Source: an uncultured Clostridia bacterium (GTDB taxonomy: Bacteria; Bacillota; Clostridia; Christensenellales; DTU072). Taken from it: 64,000 nt of DNA. The stretch is taken from NCBI GenBank assembly GCA_946621465.1, contig CAMOOO010000001.1, positions 448,386 to 512,385 on the forward strand, in the 5' to 3' direction. Positions 8,489-16,721 of the stretch are shown here, piece after piece (the first letter of the stretch is position 1; every line of letters begins with the position of its first letter). The position numbers and the translations under genes are program-made. The notes below the pieces were generated by a model. That model did no database searches and was not told the DNA's origin. It worked only from the letters and a program-made list of their open reading frames with translations.

Positions 8489-10024
8489 TTAATACAAGGG
8501 CTTACCCGTCATTTCGGTCGGTTGCTCAATACCCATCATTTTTAACATCGTAGGCGCAACGTCGGCAAGAACACCGCCGTCTTTTAAATCAAAATCTCCA
8601 TCTTTAACGACCACAAGAGGAACGGGATTGGTGCTATGCGCGGTGAAAGGCTTATTAGAACCATCTTCATACATTTTATCCGCGTTGCCGTGGTCTGCCG
8701 TAACGATCGCTTCTCCACCTACGGATATGATTGCGTCAATAACCGTTTTAAGACATTCATCTACCGCACTGACCGCTTTCACGGCGGCGTCAAAAATACC
8801 GGTATGACCAACCATGTCGCAGTTTGCAAAATTGAGAATCATCGCGTCATAATTTCCGGATTTAATTTGCTCTGCGGCCTTTTCGGCAACTTCATAGGCA
8901 CTCATTTCCGGTTTAAGGTCATAGGTAGCGACTTTGGGCGAAGGAACAAGGATTCTATCCTCATTCTCGTTGGGTTTCTCTACACCGCCATTGAAGAAGA
9001 ACGTAACGTGAGCATATTTTTCCGTTTCGGCAATTCTGAGTTGCTTTAAGCCGTTTTCCGCGAATACTTCACCAAGAGTATGGGTTAACTTCTGCGGTTT
9101 AAACGCAGTGTCCAAATAAGGAGCGAACGTCGCGTCATATTGGGTCATTCCAACGTATACGGGTGCCAAGAAACCGCACTTTCTTTCAAAGGACGAAAAA
9201 TCCTCCATGATAAAGGCGCGGGTAATCTCTCTTGCGCGGTCGGGACGGAAATTGAAGAAGAAAATGCTATCGCCCTTCTCGATCGTTGCAACCGGTTTAC
9301 CGTCTTTGACAACGACTTTGGGCGTAACAAATTCATCCGTGACACCTTCTTCATAACTGTGTTTAACGGCAAGAACAGGATCGGTTACCTGTTCGCCTTC
9401 TCCGAGCGTCAGCATATTGAATGCTTTTTCCACTCTATCCCAACGATTGTCACGATCCATTGCATAAAATCTGCCGGTTACCGAAGCAATGTGTCCGAAA
9501 TTCTCGCTTGCAAGGAACTTCTGTAATTTACTGATATATTCAGAACCGCTTGCAGGAGGAACGTCTCTCCCGTCCAAAAAGCAGTGAATGAAAATGTCTT
9601 TCAGTCCTTCTTTTTTCGCCATTTTAACAATGGCGCAAAGGTGGTCGAAATGCGAATGCACGCCGCCGTCGCTGAGTAGTCCGTACGTATGGAATTTCTT
9701 TCCGTTATCACGTGCGGAATGCATTGCGTTTAAAATAACTTCGTTTTGATAAAAATCTCCGTCATTTATTGATTTGGTTATTCTGGTCAATTCTTGGTAG
9801 ACAACACGACCTGCGCCCATATTAAGATGCCCTACTTCGCTATTTCCCATCTGTCCATCCGGCAAGCCAACGTCCATACCTGACGCGCCAATCTGCGTGT
9901 GCGGATATTTCTTTAATAAACTTTTAAAAAACGGTGTACCGGATGCCTTGATCGCGTTACCATCATCACGCTGTCCGATCCCGAATCCATCCAGAATAAT
10001 TAATCCAGTAAACTTTCTTTCCAT
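8489..10024 (-). CDS. gpmI: 2,3-bisphosphoglycerate-independent phosphoglycerate mutase
   Basis: Converts 3-phosphoglycerate to 2-phosphoglycerate in glycolysis, using two manganese ions. At 511 residues it has the normal length. The first metal ligand is Asp12 in ILDGFG, the catalytic phospho-serine is Ser62 in MGNSEVGH, and the second metal site shows as TADHGNADKM near the C-terminus. It lies behind pgk and tpiA, but an intrinsic terminator separates it from tpiA. Its ribosome site (GAGG) starts right at the end of the terminator's T-run, so it probably depends on read-through. Confidence 0.96.
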   Translation of the reverse strand: MERKFTGLIILDGFGIGQRDDGNAIKASGTPFFKSLLKKYPHTQIGASGMDVGLPDGQMGNSEVGHLNMGAGRVVYQELTRITKSINDGDFYQNEVILNAMHSARDNGKKFHTYGLLSDGGVHSHFDHLCAIVKMAKKEGLKDIFIHCFLDGRDVPPASGSEYISKLQKFLASENFGHIASVTGRFYAMDRDNRWDRVEKAFNMLTLGEGEQVTDPVLAVKHSYEEGVTDEFVTPKVVVKDGKPVATIEKGDSIFFFNFRPDRAREITRAFIMEDFSSFERKCGFLAPVYVGMTQYDATFAPYLDTAFKPQKLTHTLGEVFAENGLKQLRIAETEKYAHVTFFFNGGVEKPNENEDRILVPSPKVATYDLKPEMSAYEVAEKAAEQIKSGNYDAMILNFANCDMVGHTGIFDAAVKAVSAVDECLKTVIDAIISVGGEAIVTADHGNADKMYEDGSNKPFTAHSTNPVPLVVVKDGDFDLKDGGVLADVAPTMLKMMGIEQPTEMTGKPLY

Positions 10025-10034
10025 ATTTTACCTC

Positions 10035-10066
10035 AAAAAAAACCGGAAACGAGTAACGTCTCCGGT
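10035..10066 (-). terminator. Intrinsic terminator between tpiA and gpmI
   Basis: On the minus strand a 10-bp stem (10066-10057 with 10051-10042, one G-U pair) with a 5-nt loop is followed by eight Ts. The ribosome site of gpmI follows directly. It looks like a strong terminator inside what is otherwise a glycolytic operon. Confidence 0.88.
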
Positions 10067-10080
10067 ATAATCTTTTTATA

Positions 10081-10827
10081 TTAATAATTTACTACTTTTG
10101 CGAACTTTTCTGCAGTCAGGCTTGCTCCTCCGATTAAGCCACCGTCGATTTGCGGCATTGCCATAAGTTCAGAGGCATTTTGAGGATTCATGCTGCCACC
10201 GTATTGAATACGGATCGATGTAGCACTTGCTCTGCCATACAGTTTACGTACGGTTTTACGGATGATTTTGATCGTATCGTTGGCATCTTTTGCAGTCGCA
10301 GTCTTGCCCGTTCCGATTGCCCATACGGGTTCGTAAGCAATAACGATGGATTTCAGTTCTTGCTTCGTGATGTCTTTTAAAGCACCGATCGTTTGACGAG
10401 TCACAACTTCAGCCGTTTTTCCGCTTTCTCTTTCGGAAAGAAGTTCTCCAACGCAAACGATAACTTTCAATCCTGCGTTCAAAGCAGCTTTCGTACGCAA
10501 ATTAACCGTCTCATCGGTTTCACCGAAGTATTGTCTTCTTTCGCTGTGACCGGTAATAACGTATTGTACTTTCAGTTCTTTCAACATTTCAGCGCTGATC
10601 TCACCGGTAAAAGCACCCTTTTCTGCCCAGTGTACGTTTTGAGCACCAATCTGGATATTGCTTCCTCTAGCTGCTTTACGCGCGGTTACGATATCGGTAA
10701 AAGGAACACAGCAAACAACTTCACATTCAGCATCTTTAACAAGAGGTTTCAATTCTTCAATGAGTTGTTTCGTTTCCTCATTCGTTTTATTCATTTTCCA
10801 GTTTCCAGCGATAATATTCTTTTTCAT
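10081..10827 (-). CDS. tpiA: Triosephosphate isomerase
   Basis: Interconverts dihydroxyacetone phosphate and glyceraldehyde-3-phosphate. The active-site Lys in GNWKMN (about residue 11), the His in GHSERR and the catalytic Glu in AYEPVWAIGTG are all present; length 248 is normal. The ATG at 10827 is preferred over a TTG two codons earlier because AAGGAG is then 8 nt away. It follows pgk by 49 bp in the same orientation. Confidence 0.96.
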   Translation of the reverse strand: MKKNIIAGNWKMNKTNEETKQLIEELKPLVKDAECEVVCCVPFTDIVTARKAARGSNIQIGAQNVHWAEKGAFTGEISAEMLKELKVQYVITGHSERRQYFGETDETVNLRTKAALNAGLKVIVCVGELLSERESGKTAEVVTRQTIGALKDITKQELKSIVIAYEPVWAIGTGKTATAKDANDTIKIIRKTVRKLYGRASATSIRIQYGGSMNPQNASELMAMPQIDGGLIGGASLTAEKFAKVVNY

Positions 10828-10876
10828 GATCAATTCTCCTTACGATTTTTCTTTATAATGTATACTTTATTTCAAA

Positions 10877-12193
10877 TTATTTCTCGTTTAAGCAAGCGAT
10901 TCCCGGCAGGACTTTCCCTTCAAACAATTCCAAAGAAGCACCGCCTCCGGTAGAAATATGGGTCATCTTATCCGCATATCCGAGTTGAGCAACTGCAGCC
11001 GCGCTGTCACCGCCGCCGATAATCGTCGTAGCACCGGTAGCGTCTGCAAGAGCTTTAGCAACGGCGTTGGTTCCTTTCGCCAATACGGGGTTCTCAAAGA
11101 CACCCATCGGTCCGTTCCAAATAACAGTTTTTGCACTCTTAACAACGTCAGCATACAGTTTCTGCGTTTTTTCGCCGATATCGCAAGCCATCATATCAGA
11201 AGGTATTTTATCAATATCAACCGTCTTAGTATCAATAACCGCATCGATAGGATTGGGGAAATCTTTAACAATAACGGCATCAATAGGCAAATAGAGCTTT
11301 TTGTTTAAATCTTTTGCCTTTTGAATCATTTTCAAGCAATATTCGATTTTTTCGTCATCGACAAGAGAAGTACCTACCTCATAACCTTGCGCTTTCATGA
11401 ATGTATAGGACATTCCGCCGCCGATTATCAAGGTATCGCATTTATTCAGTAAGTTGTCAATAACGTTCAGTTTATCGGCAATTTTTGCACCACCCAAAAT
11501 AGCAACGAAAGGTCTGACGGGATTTTCCAGAGCATCAGCCATAACGGAGAGTTCTTTTTCAATTAAGAAACCGCAAACGGCGGTTTTAGCAAAACCGTAT
11601 TCAACGATAGCAGCGGTCGAAGCATGAGAACGGTGTGCGGTACCAAAAGCATCATTTACAAAAATATCGCAAAATTCGGACAATTTTTTGCAAAACGCCT
11701 CATCTCTACCCTCTTCACCGGCATCAAAACGGGTATTCTCCAAAAGAACGCATTCGCCGTCTTTTAATGCAGCAACTTTAGCATGAGCATCTTCGCCTAC
11801 AATATCCGTTGCAAAAGCAACTTTGCCATCCAAAAGCTCGTTCAATCTGTCTGCAACCGGCTTCAAAGTAAACTTTTTCGGGTCGGACTTCAACGCCTTT
11901 GCAAGAGCTTCTTCTTTGGCTTGTTTTTGTTCCGCTTCCGGCAATGCTTCAATAGCTTTTTTCTCCTTTTTATTCAGTTTAAATCCGGGCGTAAAAATGT
12001 TATGGGGTTTACCCATGTGAGAACAAAGTATAACTTTTGCACCATGTTCCATAAGATATTTAATGGTCGGGAGAGCGCCTTTGATTCTGTTCTCATCAGT
12101 GATAACGCCGTCTTTCATCGGCACGTTAAAATCACAGCGAACCAAACATTTCTTTCCTTTCACATCAACGTCACGAATAGTAAGTTTATTCAT
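10877..12193 (-). CDS. pgk: Phosphoglycerate kinase with an insertion
   Basis: Makes ATP from 1,3-bisphosphoglycerate. The N-terminal substrate site (RCDFNVP, residues 19-25), the hinge and the C-terminal nucleotide site ([19 protein letters not shown]) are intact. Residues about 64-107 hold a Lys/Glu/Ala-rich helical insertion between the SHMGKP loop and the LKPVADRL helix, making the protein 438 residues instead of about 395. The ATG at 12193 has GGAGG 8 nt upstream. It is the first gene of a pgk-tpiA-(gpmI) unit with its own promoter; no gapA or eno is adjacent. Confidence 0.96.
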   Translation of the reverse strand: MNKLTIRDVDVKGKKCLVRCDFNVPMKDGVITDENRIKGALPTIKYLMEHGAKVILCSHMGKPHNIFTPGFKLNKKEKKAIEALPEAEQKQAKEEALAKALKSDPKKFTLKPVADRLNELLDGKVAFATDIVGEDAHAKVAALKDGECVLLENTRFDAGEEGRDEAFCKKLSEFCDIFVNDAFGTAHRSHASTAAIVEYGFAKTAVCGFLIEKELSVMADALENPVRPFVAILGGAKIADKLNVIDNLLNKCDTLIIGGGMSYTFMKAQGYEVGTSLVDDEKIEYCLKMIQKAKDLNKKLYLPIDAVIVKDFPNPIDAVIDTKTVDIDKIPSDMMACDIGEKTQKLYADVVKSAKTVIWNGPMGVFENPVLAKGTNAVAKALADATGATTIIGGGDSAAAVAQLGYADKMTHISTGGGASLELFEGKVLPGIACLNEK

Positions 12194-12230
12194 TTTTAAA
12201 ACCTCCAAATGGTTTATTTATTTCATTCGT

Positions 12231-12259
12231 ATTATATCACCAATGCTTTTTTTTAGCAA
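12231..12259 (-). promoter_or_regulatory. pgk promoter
   Basis: Minus-strand TTGCTA (12259-12254) and TATAAT (12236-12231) are 17 bp apart; the predicted start gives a leader of about 30 nt before the pgk ATG. Confidence 0.8.
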
Positions 12260-12312
12260 ACAAATGGAGCAAAAAATGTGAATTAATGCAAAATTTAGCT
12301 TAAAATTTACTT

Positions 12313-12897
12313 TTAATTTACCGAACGAATAATTCCGTATCCGTTACGAATCGTGTAGGGTAAAAGGTCTATTTGATAATTCTTTTTATTTTCGATTGGT
12401 TTTATTGTGTTATGAACCATATAAAAGCCATCGGAAAACCCGAACAATACCGGTATTGATGAGATATTTTTATATCCGAATAATATTTTAGAGGACTCTT
12501 TACTGAGGTTTTCCCCGCACATGGACAGTATTAATTTCGCACCCCCAAGCATCAAATTATAATTCAGTAAACTTTTATAATCATTTCCTACGGATAATCC
12601 TATGCCATGATACACCACTCTCGAAGCAGCCCCTTCCTCTACCGAAAAAGCAGTATAACGAATTAAGCCATTTTTGATAATATAAACTCTTGAAGAACGC
12701 TTCCATGATTTATTATAAATATACAAAAAAACTGTCACTTTTTCATTCTCGCAAGAATAAGCCAATGACTTTTTGATTGCCAAAAGGTATGAAGTATTAC
12801 ATACTTCTTTTGTGCTTAATACATAGAGATAATCCTCTCCGTTATACGTTAAATTAAAATCTTTAAAAGACGAAAAAATGCAAGTACGGAAAACCAT
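12313..12897 (-). CDS. Unknown protein, weakly nitrilase-like
   Basis: This 194-residue soluble protein is not clearly assignable. The order of its segments (SLAYSCENEKVTVFLYIYN, a YIIKNGLIR strand, GIGLSVGNDYKSLLNYNLMLGGAKLILSM shortened here to its pattern) recalls the carbon-nitrogen hydrolase fold. The position of the nucleophile, usually a Cys in a GxxICYD-like motif, is Gly-Asn-Asp here, so if related it is a non-catalytic remnant. No Shine-Dalgarno sequence precedes the ATG; a TTGAAC/CATATT pair (12933-12905) ends 7 nt before it. It follows the SH3-like membrane protein by 24 bp. Confidence 0.55.
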   Translation of the reverse strand: MVFRTCIFSSFKDFNLTYNGEDYLYVLSTKEVCNTSYLLAIKKSLAYSCENEKVTVFLYIYNKSWKRSSRVYIIKNGLIRYTAFSVEEGAASRVVYHGIGLSVGNDYKSLLNYNLMLGGAKLILSMCGENLSKESSKILFGYKNISSIPVLFGFSDGFYMVHNTIKPIENKKNYQIDLLPYTIRNGYGIIRSVN

Positions 12898-12921
12898 ACT
12901 GCAAAATATGAATTAAAATAA

Positions 12922-13536
12922 TTATTTGTTCAAGTTTTTCTTTCTGCTTAACAACAAAATGGTAACAATGCAAACAATAATTCCGATAATTGCCGCGGAA
13001 ATAATGACAGCAATCTTTTGATTAAGCGTCAGCGTATCGGTCAGATATTTAGATTCTACAAAGAAGTTCTCACCGTTGTATTCTACCAAAGAATAATCGC
13101 CATAATCGGCTTTTGTTTCCAGAAGAACAACTTTATCACCATCCGAAAGTTCTCCAGCCGCTACCACGTCGTCTAACGTTTTATAAATAGGAACGAGAAC
13201 TCCCATTTTCTCCGGAGTGATCTTAACTACGCGGATTTTTTCCGTAACGGATTGGGCGGTATAATAAATATGATCCTGCGGAACGTACCCGACTTTTGCG
13301 TTATTAAAAGAAATTTTTTGCCAAGAAATGCCATCAACCTCTACCGGCTCTCCTATTACTGTCACCTCGGCATTTTGTGTGCATACATAGACGACGTCGG
13401 CAACATAAGAAGGTTCTGCCCTCATCTCAGTATCAGGTAATAATATCCATGCCGTTTTTTGCGGAGCAGAAGCCCCTGCCAAGGCGGCAAAGACGATACA
13501 ACTGATAGTGAGGATAAGCAGAACGGCCTTTTTCAT
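12922..13536 (-). CDS. Secreted SH3-like protein with C-terminal membrane anchor
   Basis: A 204-residue exported protein. Residues 1-24 form a signal peptide with Ala-rich end (AALAGASA); residues about 30-95 look like a bacterial SH3 fold (MRAEPSYVADVVYV, a typical first strand of SH3b domains), and a second beta-rich stretch follows to about 165. A single transmembrane helix at about 173-197 and a basic tail (SRKKNLNK) anchor it. Such proteins commonly contact peptidoglycan or sit beside cell-wall enzymes. It begins 2 bp after the prs stop, so it is probably co-transcribed with prs. Confidence 0.75.
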   Translation of the reverse strand: MKKAVLLILTISCIVFAALAGASAPQKTAWILLPDTEMRAEPSYVADVVYVCTQNAEVTVIGEPVEVDGISWQKISFNNAKVGYVPQDHIYYTAQSVTEKIRVVKITPEKMGVLVPIYKTLDDVVAAGELSDGDKVVLLETKADYGDYSLVEYNGENFFVESKYLTDTLTLNQKIAVIISAAIIGIIVCIVTILLLSRKKNLNK

Positions 13537-13538
13537 TA

Positions 13539-14687
13539 TTATTTCAAAATGTTTTTAATTCTTTCGGAGCTGGAAAGCAGATCTGCAACAGACTTATTTT
13601 GATTGCAGAACGCAATAATATATGCAATATATTTACTCAAATCTGCTTTTACAAACCATTCCTTTTGCTCAAGTTCAGGATTGACGTAGGTAAGGTTGGT
13701 GCTGAGAACTGCGGTAAACAGCCCTTCCTCATATGCTTTCTGGAATTTTTCCACACCTTCTGTGAACAATGCAAAAGTTGCATTTAAGAAGATCTTATTA
13801 GCGCCGTCGTTCTTCAAATGACGGCAAAGTTTAAGCATAGAATCACCGGTTGCAATGATATCATCGGCAACAAATACGTCTTTTCCAACAACACTTGAAC
13901 CAATATAATCATGGCTGACAATCGGGTTGCGACCATTGACAACAGTGGTATAGTCTCTTCTTTTATAGAACATTCCCAGATTAACACCAAGGACGGAAGC
14001 GTAATAGATGTTTCTGTTCATTGCGCCTTCATCCGGCGAAACGATCATAAAATTGTCTTTTGTGATTTGCTGATCCGGAAAATGCTTCTTTAATGCTTTT
14101 AAAATCTGATAGGTGGCAAAAAAATTGTCAAAGCCCATCAGCGGCACGGAGTTTTGAACGCGCGGATCATGTGCGTCAAAAGTAATGATTTCCTTAACGC
14201 CCATGGAATATAACTCTTGTAACATCTGCGCGCAATCAAGAGACTCACGAGAGTTTCTGCGATGCTGGCGTCCACCATACAAAATCGGCATCACTACCGT
14301 AATGCGTTCGGCTTTTCCTCCGCAAGCGGAAATTAAGCGTTTTAAGTCTGCATAGTGATCATCGGGCGACATATGGTTTTTGTGCCCTAAAAGATCATAC
14401 TCGATACTGTAATTGCCTACGTCGCACAATATATAGATATCCATTCCGCGAACGCTATCGTAGATTATACCTTTGCCATCACCGGAAGTAAATCTCGGAC
14501 AATCGGAACGAAGAATAAACGAATCATGTGGTTCTGCATCTAAATGATGGGCGGTGACGTCTCTATTAAACCAAGAGGTCAAATACCTGTCTACCTTATC
14601 GCCCATTTCTTTGGCACCATCCATTACGATTAACCCGAGGGGTGCGAGGGATGATTTCTCAAAAATATCATTAATTACAGCTGCCAT
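13539..14687 (-). CDS. prs: Ribose-phosphate pyrophosphokinase
   Basis: Makes PRPP from ribose-5-phosphate and ATP for nucleotide, His and Trp synthesis. The PRPP loop VADDIIATGDSML is clear, as are YGGRQHRR (ATP/regulatory flexible loop region) and FDAHDPRVQ. At 382 residues it is longer than the classical 315-residue enzyme and belongs to the long variant seen in some Clostridia, with extra N- and C-terminal parts. The ATG at 14687 has AGAAGGAG 6 nt upstream. A promoter lies at 14720-14748, and the upstream exporter unit is closed by a terminator. Confidence 0.93.
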   Translation of the reverse strand: MAAVINDIFEKSSLAPLGLIVMDGAKEMGDKVDRYLTSWFNRDVTAHHLDAEPHDSFILRSDCPRFTSGDGKGIIYDSVRGMDIYILCDVGNYSIEYDLLGHKNHMSPDDHYADLKRLISACGGKAERITVVMPILYGGRQHRRNSRESLDCAQMLQELYSMGVKEIITFDAHDPRVQNSVPLMGFDNFFATYQILKALKKHFPDQQITKDNFMIVSPDEGAMNRNIYYASVLGVNLGMFYKRRDYTTVVNGRNPIVSHDYIGSSVVGKDVFVADDIIATGDSMLKLCRHLKNDGANKIFLNATFALFTEGVEKFQKAYEEGLFTAVLSTNLTYVNPELEQKEWFVKADLSKYIAYIIAFCNQNKSVADLLSSSERIKNILK

Positions 14688-14719
14688 ACATTTCTCCTTC
14701 TTTTGCAAAGTGCTGTTAA

Positions 14720-14748
14720 ATTATACCACAACCATAGAACATAAGCAA
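14720..14748 (-). promoter_or_regulatory. prs promoter
   Basis: Minus-strand TTGCTT (14748-14743) and TATAAT (14725-14720) with a 17-bp spacer, directly downstream of the terminator of the ABC exporter unit. Confidence 0.8.
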
Positions 14749-14790
14749 ATAAAAAAGGGTTGTATCATTTTAATTTTTGATACAACCCTT
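14749..14790 (-). terminator. Intrinsic terminator after the ABC exporter genes
   Basis: A perfect 13-bp stem (AAGGGTTGTATCA against TGATACAACCCTT, 14755-14767 and 14778-14790) followed on the minus strand by a run of Ts. It ends the exporter operon 12 bp after its last stop codon. Confidence 0.92.
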
Positions 14791-14801
14791 ATTAAAATTT
14801 A

Positions 14802-16721
14802 TCAGGTTTGAATAAAGCCGTTGTCCCCTTGAGGCTCTTCTTTCTGCCCCTGGAACTGCGATAGATACAGGTCTCTGTAGAAACCGCCTTTCGCCATCAA
14901 CTCTTCATGATTGCCCTGCTCAACAACGTCACCGTGGTTCATAACCAGTATAACCTCGGCATGTTTGATCGTTGATAGTCGGTGAGCTATAACAAAGCTT
15001 GTTTTACCTTCCATCATAGCGAGCATTGCGCTCTGAACGTATTTTTCCGTTCTGGTATCGACGGAACTGGTAGCTTCGTCCAAAATAATGATTTTGGGAT
15101 CGGCAAGAATGGCACGCGCGATAGTAAGCAGCTGTTTCTGTCCTTGCGAAATATTACTTGCATCGTCGTTCAATACGGTATCGTAACCATGTTCCATACT
15201 CTCAATAAATTCATGCGCATGAGCTTTTTTTGCTGCCGCAATGATTTGTTCCCTGGTTGCAAATTCGTTTCCGTATGCGATATTTTCCGCAACGGTTCCT
15301 TTATACAGCCACGTCTCCTGCAAGACCATTCCGAATAGGCTTCTTAAATCGTCTCTGTGCATCTCTCTGATATCGTGACCATCCACAAGAATCTGACCTT
15401 TGTTGATCTCATAGAAACGCATGAGCAAGTTGACAAGTGTCGTTTTTCCTGCTCCGGTCGGTCCAACGATTGCTATGCTATCGCAAGCATTGACGTGCAA
15501 ATTCATGTCGGTAATAAGAGGTTTATCCTCCGTATAGCTGAATGCAACGTGTTTGAAGTCGACTTCTCCGGTGAAACCACTGACGTCACAACGAGCGGTT
15601 TCTTTGGATTGCTCGGCAAGGTCAAACATTTTAAAGACACGTTCCGCACTGGCAATAGATGACTGAATGGTGCTGGCAATGTTACTGATATTTTCTACCG
15701 GCTGAGCAAATTGTTTCGTATATTGGATACACGCCTGTATGTCACCGATACTGATGATACCGAGACCTGCTCTGAAACCGCCAAGCACGCAAATACTAAC
15801 GTAGGTGATATTATTAATCAATTTTATTAACGGCAAAATGATACCGGCCAAGAACTGTGCTTTTCTGGTCGCATGAAGAAGCATTTTGTTGACTACCTCA
15901 AATTCTTTAATGCTATCTTCCTGGTGGCTATACAGTAGAACGACACGGTGTCCGGCATACATTTCCTCAATATGTCCGTTAAGTTTACCAATCAACTGTT
16001 GTTGGCGAGCAAATTCTTTTTGACTCTTTTTAATAACCAAACTACTGACAACAAGCAAAATCGGCACGCTGCAAATCGTAACGATTGCCATAAGCCAATC
16101 AAGACGCGCCATCATAAATATAACGCCCGAAACGGTGGTAACAACGGTGATAACCTGGTTGATAGAATCCTGCAGAGTAACGGAAACCAACTCTACATCG
16201 TTCGTCAAACGAGAAAGAATTTCTCCCGTGGTAGTGGCGTCGTAGTATGAAATCGGGACTTTATCAAGTTTAATTTTGATATCGTAACGCATACGACGAA
16301 CAACGTGCTGCGCCATACTCGCCGCAACAAGTCCGCTGACGAATTGGAACACGGCATTCAAACAGTATAACCCACCGGCAATCAAACAAATACGAGCAAT
16401 ATATCCATCATCGAGCAAGGTATCCGTTTTGAAATACTGAATACTGTCAACCATTGCGTTTGTGACTTTTTTCAAAATGTCCGGCACCCATACGGCGAAC
16501 CACGCGCCAAGAGCGCTGAGTAAAATCATTACGATCAGCGCCAGCATCTCCGGTTTCATATATTTAATTAAACGAACAACCGTTTTACCGAAATTCTCTG
16601 CGCCTTTGACTTTTTCAACGTTAATGGAGCTTGCACCGAATGCACCCGACATGTCCATCTTGCCGACTGCCGAGGTACGTTCTTGTTCTGCTTTTACAAC
16701 AACTTCTTCGTTCTCGTTCAT
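14802..16721 (-). CDS. ABC exporter subunit (canonical ATPase)
   Basis: A 639-residue half-transporter of the multidrug/lipid exporter type: a charged N-terminal tail (1-45), six membrane helices (about 50-350) and an ATPase domain. Walker A is GPTGAGKTT, the signature is SQGQKQLL, Walker B/catalytic Glu is ILDEATSSVD, and the H-loop is AHRLST, so this half should hydrolyse ATP. It overlaps the preceding subunit by 4 bp (ATGA), so the two surely form a heterodimer. The substrate is unknown. Confidence 0.93.
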   Translation of the reverse strand: MNENEEVVVKAEQERTSAVGKMDMSGAFGASSINVEKVKGAENFGKTVVRLIKYMKPEMLALIVMILLSALGAWFAVWVPDILKKVTNAMVDSIQYFKTDTLLDDGYIARICLIAGGLYCLNAVFQFVSGLVAASMAQHVVRRMRYDIKIKLDKVPISYYDATTTGEILSRLTNDVELVSVTLQDSINQVITVVTTVSGVIFMMARLDWLMAIVTICSVPILLVVSSLVIKKSQKEFARQQQLIGKLNGHIEEMYAGHRVVLLYSHQEDSIKEFEVVNKMLLHATRKAQFLAGIILPLIKLINNITYVSICVLGGFRAGLGIISIGDIQACIQYTKQFAQPVENISNIASTIQSSIASAERVFKMFDLAEQSKETARCDVSGFTGEVDFKHVAFSYTEDKPLITDMNLHVNACDSIAIVGPTGAGKTTLVNLLMRFYEINKGQILVDGHDIREMHRDDLRSLFGMVLQETWLYKGTVAENIAYGNEFATREQIIAAAKKAHAHEFIESMEHGYDTVLNDDASNISQGQKQLLTIARAILADPKIIILDEATSSVDTRTEKYVQSAMLAMMEGKTSFVIAHRLSTIKHAEVILVMNHGDVVEQGNHEELMAKGGFYRDLYLSQFQGQKEEPQGDNGFIQT

